From NCBI GenBank assembly GCA_963377175.1, contig CAUJNA010003505.1:267331-331330 (forward strand): a stretch of 64,000 bases of DNA, given 5' to 3'. Positions 47,201 to 51,114 of this stretch are shown piece by piece. The position numbers and the translations under genes are program-made. Source of the stretch: Effrenium voratum. Lineage: Eukaryota > Sar > Dinophyceae > Suessiales > Symbiodiniaceae. The notes beneath the pieces are model-generated. The model was not told where the DNA came from. It searched no databases and worked only from the letters and a program-made list of their open reading frames with translations. Every line of letters begins with the position of its first letter. Position 1 is the first letter of the stretch.

Positions 47201-49191
47201 GGATCAAACCCAGGTTGATCAGAGGGTGTTCCCTTGGAGGGCGTCACTCTTGGGGAAGCTCCTCGGTTAGCGCTTCGGCTTGTTCCCAGGAGCCCTACTT
47301 GAACTCGCTGCTGCTGATCTTTGACGAGGGTGTCCAGGCGTGCGCGTCGCGAGCGCCTTCGGGCAAACAAGGTTTAAGCAACAAGACCACGGGCCCAAAG
47401 GAACATCAACAGGTGGTTGTTCAAAGGTGGTGCAGACCATTTTTCTGCAGGGACGCTGGTTCCATCTTTGGGGTAGGTTTGGTCAGAACAACCTACCGAG
47501 ATCCACATGAAACGTCTGAGGGGCCTTCCAAATCCTCCCCGAATCACCGGAACCCTGATTTGTCTTTGATTTGTCAGGGACATGGACTGAAGACTTCCCA
47601 CAAAAACCAGTGGGACTCACTCGTTTTCCCATGTCCTCAGGGTGACCGTATACTTTGACCGTCACTTCGCAATGGCCACTGGCTGTTTGGGTCTTCACAT
47701 TAGGCCCCCATGCAAAAGGGCTGGGGGGAGGCTGTGGGTAGCTAATCAAAGGCTGCCAGGGCCTTGTTTCGTTCGGCCAACATACATGAAGTGATGGGGT
47801 CGGAATCAAACAAGATAAAGCCAGAGGCAAAGCAAAGCCTTATGGGGGCAACGGTCCTGTTTTAGCTGTTATTATCTACGCACTGTAAAGGGGATGGTAT
47901 GGGGCACACTTGCCAAACATACCATTAGGAACTTGGGTTTACTCGCCTAATTCCAATGTCAGTTGGTTGCTGACCGGGCTCAGGTAAATTCCTACGGGGT
48001 CGGAATCATTCACTGCGCAACTTGGAGAGGTAAAGCCATAGAAGGGGCGACAAACTGAGTTGTTCCATCTGCAGATTGGTGAAAGGGTCATGCCAACCCC
48101 AGCGGAAGACATTTCCACGGTGCGTAAGGTGCAGTTTCGGGAAAGGCTTTGCGAAGGGCGCGGACCCTAGGATGCACCTCTCCATTCCCAAAGTTTGCCT
48201 TTACCATGTATTTTCGAGAATGCCCTGCAAAAGCAGGTGGTTTTCGGACATGTATATTGTATTGAGTTTTTATCAAGAAATAATAAACATATCATTGGGT
48301 TGGGTCTTTTTTTGGAGTTGGGTAAAAAAGAAAGAACCCTGTGCACGCCGCCCTGAACAGAGCATGAGCTTAGTCAAAACCCGGATGCCTGTCCCGTTGG
48401 CTTCAGACTGATCCCATGGCGCATCCGTTGCCAGTGGGGTGAAACCAGGTTCAAGTTGTGGAGCTTAGAATTTACGAAGATATTCTAAATGTTTGAGCCA
48501 TCAGGTTTCTAACGCTTGCTTGTCCAGGAATCAACTATGTTGGTCTCACAGATTGGGCCACAGAACGAAGCAAGAGGGTGTGTGGGAGCCTTGCTGGTGC
48601 TCAGCAGGGAACGAGGGAATGACCCCTCTAAGCCCTTTTTGGTAGCCTTGTGGTTTCCTTTAAGGGGACCAAAGCCTGGGTGCATTCAACCGCATTCTCA
48701 TCCCTTGTGGTTTCCTTTGGGGGGGACCGCTGGGTTCATCCCATGCCCCTATCGCACCAGCAAGAATCCTTTGGTGCATGTTGCTTGGATGTTAGGACTT
48801 TCACTTTTTGCCAACTAATGTGTTTTCCGTATTAAACCACTAAAGCTTATTCACTTTTAGCAGGGGAGCAGAAAGCTGTCGAAGATCGACCATTAAACCA
48901 TTAAACCATGAGTCTCCGGGTTTGCTTTGAATCCCCGCGTTTGGTTTCCTTTTATATAATGTCGACCATTAAACCACCAGGGGACCGCAGGTTTTAGTCC
49001 TGGGTTACATTTACCAGGGCAACCCATTTTGGAGTTACCCAATTTTTTTGGACCCACTGCTACCTATCGCGCCAGCAAGACTCCCCGGTTCGGGTCGCCC
49101 CCCGCGGACTGTTTGTCAGCCCGTGGACAGCGACTTCGCGGTGCTGGGCCGAGATGTGCCACGGCCACAGGAGGCGCCGCAGCTGGAGATG
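1803..49191 (+). CDS. Split protein kinase gene, at least 19 candidate small exons (gene-level entry)
   Basis: Joining short + strand segments that begin after AG and end before GC (sometimes GT or GA) gives one continuous eukaryotic protein kinase domain: Gly loop [12 protein letters not shown], alpha-[13 protein letters not shown], hinge [56 protein letters not shown] and [14 protein letters not shown]. Every junction keeps phase. All catalytic residues are present; the usual HRD is HGD. The order and spacing match a tyrosine-kinase-like (TKL) type domain, but the family is an inference. Exons are 42-98 nt and introns about 0.6-11 kb, with no in-frame stop inside any exon. Exons at 1803 and 2434 precede the kinase domain; those at 32277, 43597, 45146, 47290 and 49120 follow it and are less certain. 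Neither end of the gene was found. Substrate and cell role are unknown. Confidence 0.82.
1864..2433 (+). other. Inferred intron, 570 nt
   Basis: GC...AG intron by phase. No gene, repeat or RNA recognised inside it. Confidence 0.35.
2434..2480 (+). CDS. Candidate exon upstream of kinase domain
   Basis: Reads [15 protein letters not shown], preceded by a Gly codon split across the junction. It starts after CACAG and stops before GC in phase 0, as the next exon at 3358 requires. It is rich in hydrophobic and basic residues. No domain recognised. Confidence 0.42.
2481..3357 (+). other. Inferred intron, 877 nt
   Basis: GC...AG intron. Contains a T/G-rich stretch around 2540-2640 and a C run near 2800; nothing else recognised. 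Confidence 0.4.
3358..3409 (+). CDS. Kinase exon: start of kinase domain (strand beta 1)
   Basis: Encodes [17 protein letters not shown] plus the first base of a Gly codon. The pattern '[14 protein letters not shown]' resembles the beta-1 entry of TKL kinases. Acceptor is CCAG before GAG; donor is GC at 3410, phase 1. The fit to the Gly-loop exon at 5448 is exact. Confidence 0.7.
4536..4580. repeat. TA-rich microsatellite
   Basis: Run of alternating TA with interspersed C/G, read directly from the sequence. A second such run lies near 4757-4802 in the same inferred intron. Confidence 0.9.
4757..4802. repeat. TA-rich microsatellite
   Basis: Alternating TA with a few interruptions, read directly. 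Confidence 0.9.
5448..5489 (+). CDS. Kinase exon: glycine-rich loop
   Basis: At 42 nt this is one of the smallest exons. With the flanking split codons it reads [15 protein letters not shown], matching the kinase GxGxF(A/G)xV phosphate-binding loop and strand beta 2. Acceptor AGAG before GT; donor GC at 5490, phase 1 on both sides. Upstream it joins LL-G and downstream AKVAVK, which is the order expected in kinases. Confidence 0.78.
5490..6678 (+). other. Inferred intron, 1.2 kb
   Basis: GC...AG. Includes an open segment around 6470-6585 ([17 protein letters not shown]...) that has coding character but no family match; G runs near 6275 and 6430. Confidence 0.6.
6679..6727 (+). CDS. Kinase exon: beta-3 VAVK lysine
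   Basis: Reads [16 protein letters not shown] across the junction. The Lys of VAVK is the ATP-anchoring lysine. Acceptor CCAG before GT (phase 1); donor GC at 6728, phase 2, matching the single G that opens the next exon. Confidence 0.82.
6954..6987. repeat. Two tandem copies of a 17-bp unit
   Basis: ACCTTTGAAGAACCAGG occurs twice back to back with no mismatch. Confidence 0.95.
8107..8148 (+). repeat. Inverted repeat, left arm
   Basis: Reverse complement closely matches 8468-8510 (shared GGTTGGTTGAA, AGCTCCACCCATTT). The kinase alpha-C exon sits between the arms. Related GGTTTAAAGGAAGCCACAAGG-type sequence recurs at about 8650 and, inverted, near 43520. Confidence 0.85.
8353..8415 (+). CDS. 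Kinase exon: alpha-C helix
   Basis: Encodes [14 protein letters not shown] followed by LRHLRHP. The Glu of KEL is the likely partner of the VAVK lysine. Acceptor CGAG before G; donor GC at 8416. The split Pro codon joins FIVTFYGA of the next exon to give the typical kinase HPxIVxFYG junction. Confidence 0.85.
8416..10375 (+). other. Inferred intron, 2.0 kb
   Basis: GC...AG. Contains the right arm of the inverted repeat (8468-8510), a related unit near 8640-8700, and a C run near 9780. No gene recognised. Confidence 0.7.
8468..8510 (-). repeat. Inverted repeat, right arm
   Basis: Matches the reverse complement of 8107-8148 with a handful of differences. The arms are about 320 bp apart. Confidence 0.85.
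10376..10439 (+). CDS. Kinase exon: beta-4/beta-5 to hinge
   Basis: Reads [15 protein letters not shown] then IILLVE. Acceptor CCGAG before G. For phase agreement with the exon at 12159 the donor must be GA at 10440; a GC lies 4 nt further on but breaks phase. GA donors are known in dinoflagellates. The exact end is inferred. Confidence 0.8.
10440..12158 (+). other. Inferred intron, 1.7 kb
   Basis: GA...AG by phase. A strong pyrimidine-rich acceptor near 10900 is not used in this model. No gene recognised; the minus-strand open frame 11817-12260 overlaps the next exon in antisense and is judged fortuitous. Confidence 0.55.
12159..12226 (+). CDS. Kinase exon: hinge and alpha-D
   Basis: Reads [15 protein letters not shown] then [17 protein letters not shown] matches the hinge pattern EYVEGGSL of kinases. 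Acceptor GTGAG before G, phase 0; donor GT at 12227, phase 2, agreeing with the single G at 15614. It was located by searching for the missing hinge, so it is a little less secure than its neighbours. Confidence 0.65.
14451..14663. mobile_element. Hairpin (MITE-like) element with 30-bp terminal inverted repeats
   Basis: 14451-14480 and 14634-14663 are inverted copies with 29 of 30 bases identical. A second nested pair (about 14522-14534 and 14631-14644) shares TTATTATTTGCCA. It is AT-rich against GC-richer surroundings and has no coding capacity. A small non-autonomous DNA element is the likely reading; target-site duplications were not resolved. Confidence 0.6.
14826..14950. repeat. Degenerate telomere-type repeat tract (CCCTAAA)
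   Basis: Three exact CCCTAAACC units within an A/C-only stretch of CCAAA/CCCAA variants. TTTAGGG is the reported dinoflagellate telomere unit, so this may be an interstitial remnant; simple A/C-rich drift is the alternative. Confidence 0.5.
15614..15683 (+). CDS. Kinase exon: alpha-E helix
   Basis: Reads [15 protein letters not shown] then ALVYLHDQ, the kinase alpha-E helix ending in YLHD. Acceptor CCGAG before G; donor GC at 15684, phase 0. It joins directly to [13 protein letters not shown]. Confidence 0.85.
15684..16647 (+). other. Inferred intron, 1.0 kb, with MITE-like copy A
   Basis: GC...AG. The MITE-like repeat lies at 16486-16586, just upstream of the catalytic-loop exon. Confidence 0.75.
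16486..16586 (+). mobile_element. MITE-like short repeat, copy A
   Basis: About 100 bp with imperfect 13-bp terminal inverted repeats (CCATTTGGTTAAG / CTTGAGCAAATGG). The core CTGTTGGTTTT...ATCACTACTGG...TTCCAGGGGACTT is shared with copies at 24.64 and 36.04 kb in the same orientation. Confidence 0.7.
16648..16709 (+). CDS. Kinase exon: catalytic loop HGDLSPKN
   Basis: Reads [22 protein letters not shown] replaces the usual HRD, but the catalytic Asp, the Lys and the Asn are all present. Acceptor CTCAG before GGG; donor GC at 16710, phase 2. A GT at 16703 is possible but breaks phase with the DFG exon. Confidence 0.88.
16710..18796 (+). other. Inferred intron, 2.1 kb
   Basis: GC...AG. Has T-rich tracts near 17055-17100. 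No gene or mobile element recognised. Confidence 0.7.
18797..18864 (+). CDS. Kinase exon: DFG motif and activation segment start
   Basis: Reads [16 protein letters not shown] then RQRLVG. DFG carries the metal-binding Asp. Acceptor GCCAG before T; donor GC at 18865, phase 1. The next exon supplies GSPRWMAPE. Confidence 0.85.
18865..20747 (+). other. Inferred intron, 1.9 kb, with dead copia fragment
   Basis: GC...AG. Contains the decayed reverse transcriptase fragment at about 19800-20220 and repeated TTACAYACC-type motifs at 20250-20330 and 20573-20600. Confidence 0.7.
19800..20215 (+). pseudogene. Decayed Ty1/copia reverse transcriptase fragment
   Basis: Translated in shifting frames it reads [21 protein letters not shown], then [18 protein letters not shown], then [16 protein letters not shown], then [12 protein letters not shown]. 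This matches the N-terminal part of copia RT up to motif A (TDLKTAF in live elements). Frameshifts are visible near 19980 and 20155, and the sequence breaks off after motif A. It is unrelated in detail to the intact element at 51-64 kb, whose motif A differs. Upstream sequence from about 19470 may belong to the same relic. Confidence 0.75.
20748..20798 (+). CDS. Kinase exon: APE motif
   Basis: Reads [17 protein letters not shown], including the APE motif. Acceptor GCCAG before GG. The donor may be GT at 20799, or GT at 20811 (adding GLAP); both keep phase 1 with the exon at 22308. Confidence 0.82.
20799..22307 (+). other. Inferred intron, 1.5 kb
   Basis: GT...AG. Contains a GTTC/GGTT/GGTG simple repeat at 21435-21522 and a short GGGTTT-rich stretch near 21685-21712. 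Confidence 0.65.
21435..21522. repeat. GTTG/GTTC/GGTG mosaic microsatellite
   Basis: Blocks of GGTT, GTTC and GGTG follow one another, ending in at least five GGTG units. Confidence 0.9.
22308..22401 (+). CDS. Kinase exon: alpha-F (DMYSFG) and alpha-G start
   Basis: Reads [16 protein letters not shown] then [22 protein letters not shown] is the kinase alpha-F signature. The acceptor may be GCGCAG (22308) or the better pyrimidine-tract TTTCAG 14 nt upstream, which would change phase. Donor GC at 22402 (phase 2) fits the candidate exon at 24525. Confidence 0.8.
22402..24524 (+). other. Inferred intron, 2.1 kb, with 0.85 kb microsatellite mosaic
   Basis: GC...AG. Dominated by the microsatellite at 22578-23440. 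The remainder shows no gene. Confidence 0.6.
22578..23440. repeat. Mosaic microsatellite: CTGT, TCCTG, 12-mer, TTTG, GCTT, TTCC, GATT blocks
   Basis: In order: CTGT units; TCCTG pentamers to about 22690; a 12-bp unit TCCTGTCCTCTG to about 22920; TCCTG again to about 23050; CTGT; TTTG to about 23180; GCTT to about 23209; TTCC to about 23240; then imperfect GATT/GATG units. It has no stop codons in several frames, so open frames of 274-332 codons here are artefacts. Confidence 0.95.
24525..24580 (+). CDS. Candidate kinase exon: alpha-G/alpha-H
   Basis: Reads [18 protein letters not shown]. It starts after CCGAG before G (phase 2) and ends in phase 1 at GA (24581) or GT (24590, adding RAP). It fills the gap between QQLT and [11 protein letters not shown]. 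There is no invariant motif here, so support comes from phase and position. Confidence 0.5.
24633..24719 (+). mobile_element. MITE-like short repeat, copy B
   Basis: Shares CTGTTGGTTT, AATCTATCACTACTGGA and GGGGACTTAAGCAAATGG with copies A and C. The left terminal repeat is not recognisable, so it is truncated or diverged. Confidence 0.65.
25544..25875 (+). CDS. Unassigned coding-like open frame
   Basis: Preceded by TTTACAG, the frame reads [17 protein letters not shown]... and ends ...[15 protein letters not shown] before a stop; it is open for about 110 codons. The composition looks protein-like but no family is recognised. It lies inside an inferred intron of the kinase gene and is longer than the gene's exons. 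It may be a decayed mobile-element piece or chance. Confidence 0.22.
27222..28968. repeat. TGTGTGTC (octamer) satellite-like microsatellite, about 1.75 kb
   Basis: Long runs of TGTCTGTG octamers, with sub-blocks of TGTGTGTCTG, TGTGTCTC and TGTGTGCC variants. The tract is free of stops in many frames and gives false open frames of up to 686 codons (His/Thr/Gln/Asp on minus, Cys/Val/Ser on plus). Confidence 0.97.
30510..30588 (+). CDS. Kinase exon: C-terminal lobe WDPKER
   Basis: Reads [16 protein letters not shown] then [13 protein letters not shown]...(E/D)VL is the kinase subdomain XI signature. Acceptor TGGAG before GC, phase 1; donor GC at 30589, phase 2. It marks the end of the kinase domain. 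Confidence 0.83.
30589..32276 (+). other. Inferred intron, 1.7 kb
   Basis: GC...AG. Contains TA microsatellites at about 31915-32014. No gene recognised. Confidence 0.55.
31915..32014. repeat. TA-rich microsatellite cluster
   Basis: Three blocks of TA dinucleotides separated by TGC/ATG interruptions. Confidence 0.92.
32277..32359 (+). CDS. Candidate exon just after kinase domain (TP-rich)
   Basis: Reads [18 protein letters not shown] then TPNTRHLEY. Acceptor GCGAG before G (phase 2, matching the CT that ends the exon at 30588); donor GC at 32360, or 32363, phase 1. The Thr-Pro repeats suggest a linker with possible phospho-sites. No domain recognised. Confidence 0.6.
32688..32718. repeat. 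Four AGGGGTTC octamers
   Basis: AGGGTTC then AGGGGTTC repeated three more times, directly before the TA tract. Confidence 0.9.
32716..32816. repeat. TA microsatellite with regular TTTGA interruptions
   Basis: Four TA blocks separated by TTTGATA at near-constant spacing, so the whole is a higher-order repeat of about 26-30 bp. Confidence 0.92.
36038..36139 (+). mobile_element. MITE-like short repeat, copy C
   Basis: Terminal inverted repeats CATTTGCTTAAG (36040) and CTTAAGCAACTGG (36124). The core CTGTTGGTTTTTAGAGG...ATCACTAATGG matches copies A and B. Confidence 0.7.
36296..36319. repeat. Three CATGCAC heptamers
   Basis: CATGCAC repeated three times in tandem. Confidence 0.95.
36590..37480. 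other. AT-rich island
   Basis: Base composition drops to clearly AT-rich for about 0.9 kb. It includes GAATTCGAATTCGAATTC near 36900 and two copies of a TAGAATTATGCCCTT segment (about 37032 and 37170). There is no long frame. It may be a decayed AT-rich repeat or organelle-derived insertion; this was not resolved. Confidence 0.6.
41930..42066. repeat. GCTT/GCCT/GCGT to GGTT/GGTG microsatellite
   Basis: TGCT/TGCC/TGCG units change to GGTTGGTG units within one continuous tract. Confidence 0.92.
43597..43679 (+). CDS. Candidate downstream exon (STPTPR segment)
   Basis: Reads [17 protein letters not shown] then [10 protein letters not shown]. Acceptor CATAG before GT, phase 1, as the exon at 32277 requires; donor GC at 43680, phase 0. 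Its Ser/Thr-Pro content resembles the preceding exon. An 11-kb intron would be needed, so other exons may lie between. Confidence 0.42.
43680..45145 (+). other. Inferred intron, 1.5 kb
   Basis: GC...AG. The minus-strand frame 44220-44702 has no recognised domain. Nothing else seen. Confidence 0.35.
45146..45193 (+). CDS. Candidate downstream exon
   Basis: Reads [16 protein letters not shown]; phase 0 at both ends; acceptor GAGAG before G, donor GC. No domain recognised; supported only by pattern and phase. Confidence 0.33.
45194..47289 (+). other. Inferred intron, 2.1 kb
   Basis: GC...AG. A short TA/CA repeat lies near 46370-46408. The frame 46456-46812 (118 codons) looks protein-like but is unassigned. 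Confidence 0.33.
47290..47337 (+). CDS. Candidate downstream exon
   Basis: Reads [16 protein letters not shown]. Acceptor TTCCCAG before G and donor GC at 47338, phase 0 both ends. A leucine-rich hydrophobic segment; no domain recognised. Confidence 0.42.
47338..49119 (+). other. Inferred intron, 1.8 kb
   Basis: GC...AG. No gene or mobile element recognised. CCTTGTGGTTTCCTTT-type dispersed repeat units occur at about 48645-48720. Confidence 0.35.
49120..49191 (+). CDS. Candidate downstream exon
   Basis: Reads [16 protein letters not shown] then QEAPQLEM, with strong GC bias at third positions. Acceptor TGTCAG, donor GC at 49192, phase 0 both ends. No domain recognised. It is the last candidate exon found before the retroelement. 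Confidence 0.42.
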
Positions 49192-51114
49192 GCGCCAGGC
49201 GCGTCAGCGGTGGGTTGGTTTCGCATGGAATGGCCGGGAGGGTAGGTACAAGGGGGAGGGTAGTTGAGGGTTTCATGGATTTGTTTAAGGGGGGGTAGCT
49301 CAATAGCGAATGTTGACCCCATAATATTCAACCCCAGTTTATGAATGGAGTTTTTCTTGGGTTTGGTGGGGAATCGTTACTTTTTTGAGGGGAATACCCC
49401 CGTAGCAATACACTGGGGTTGATAAATATGGGGTGGGGGTTGAGAGCCCTAGGGTTCCTTAGTTAGGGAACCCTTTGAGCCCCCCCTTCGGGATTCCATA
49501 ATCCCTGCGGGATGGTCATCCGGCAACCCAGGATAAATAAACCAGTGGAGAAGAAACACTTGGATTTCTGTGAAGGGGCAGAAACCCAAGGTTGTGTGAC
49601 CCAGCTTGCTTGCTCTTTGGAGCTTCGACCTTGGAGTTTTTAGTGGGAGATCTGTATTCCCCCGCACACTTCTAGAAAGTTGAAAAACGCTTTGCGCGGG
49701 GGGCCCTAAGGTTTGGTTTTTGAAGGCTTGTTTGAATGTTTGGAGGTCCGGTTTTGAAGGCTGTTGGCCCTAAGGGCCCTAATCTCCATTTATGGAGTGT
49801 CACACCCCGACCTTTTTTGGGGGTCTCAAGCTCCTATTTAGAGGCTTGGGATGAATTTAGCCACACACCGCCCGGTTTGACCTGAGAGCACCTGTTTACC
49901 TGGAAGAGGGTCATGTAGGTTGGCTGGTTGGTTCCTGCTTCTGTGAAAGGGCCTTCCATTGGTAGTCACAGAAGTCAATTCCCCCCTGTCAAACATGTCG
50001 AAGTGTTCGATCCAGCTGTAGCGCCTACGAATCCTACCAGAAGGCTCCTTTTCGATGAACAACCCGTTTTTAGACGGGATGGTTGCCTGAGCAGTGAAGG
50101 TTAAGACGCCATACAGTGCGGATATCCGCTGAGTTCTTTACCATGAATAGTGCGGACCACGAAGCTTTTGCAACTTGAATTTGCGACCAAGCGACCCTGC
50201 CCCCGCAACCGAACGTGCCTCTCGGTCCTTTTGATGTTTCTTGACTCACTTGCCAGGCATCAGTGATGTGAATCCGGAGGTAGGCTATATCACGCTGTTC
50301 TTCAACTTTGCGGTGGAGGCGCGATGGATACCCAGACCTGCAGCGGCATGTTCTCAGGTGTGCCATGGTCAAAAGACCTTTCACGTGGGGTTGATAGGGA
50401 TGGTCATCAACCTTTTCTTGCGGGGTTTAGACAACCAATGCAAAGGTTCCTAAGGGAAACATGGGCTCTCTGGTCCATTTGGGAGGCATATGGGGGACGA
50501 GCTCTAAATTTTCCCACAGCCGGAAACTCACTAGTCTGGCCATGTGCTATAGGCCGTGTCTTGTTTGAGGCTCAGTACTGTACCCTTGTTGAAGCCTGTT
50601 TTGAGGGTTGAATTGAAAGATGTGTTTTGTTCACGTGTTGTTTCTTCATATGTCAAAACGGCCGAACGGCCGTTTGGCTCAAGTTTTTACCTCCCGTCAA
50701 GTGGGAATAGGACTCACGCTCGTGCGCCATTCACTGGCAGCTTTCTTCGTCCTCGAGCCGAAAAGGGTCGGGGCCGCGGGCGGCTGGGTGTAGGAGGTGC
50801 TCGGTGAGTCGCGCTGTTCTACTTGGGCTTGGTATTGAACTTAATCCTCTTCAACTTGATTTCTAACCTCCCCATACTTCTCCTTTGTCAACCGTCACTT
50901 CCTCAACCCGGTCATCATCCACAGCTTCACCCGAGTTGTGTTTCCGGGTGCTTTGGGTACATCGTGATCTACTTTGTGCTCATTTGCTTCCCTGGGCTAC
51001 TTCGTGTTCGCCCAAAACCGCAGGTTATCAGCCGTACCAGCTAGAAGCTGGGGCTGGTGATCCGGTTGCGGGACGTGACCCGCTACCTGCTCCCATCGCC
51101 TACTTGTACGAGCA
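49192..51114 (+). other. Region between last candidate exon and the retroelement ORF1
   Basis: Holds a perfect 7-bp palindrome at 50658-50673, followed by TTTGGCTCAAG (50673-50683), which equals the 3' end of the dinoflagellate spliced leader. A possible further exon (50711-50770, DSRSCAIHWQLSSSS) is too weak to call. The promoter/5' LTR of the element should lie here, but no boundaries were recognised. Confidence 0.4.
51037..51051. promoter_or_regulatory. Perfect hairpin in the retroelement leader
   Basis: CCAGCT-AGA-AGCTGG, about 65 nt before the ORF1 ATG. It may be part of the leader or primer-binding region; function unknown. Confidence 0.4.

Noticed and set aside
50711..50770. Further kinase exon (DSRSCAIHWQLSSSS)
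   Set aside because: Phase fits, but no homology and it lies in the likely retroelement leader or flank.
51025..51045. Primer-binding site resembling initiator tRNA-Met complement (GGTTATCAG)
   Set aside because: Needs an insertion to match TGGTATCAGAGC and no LTR end was identified.
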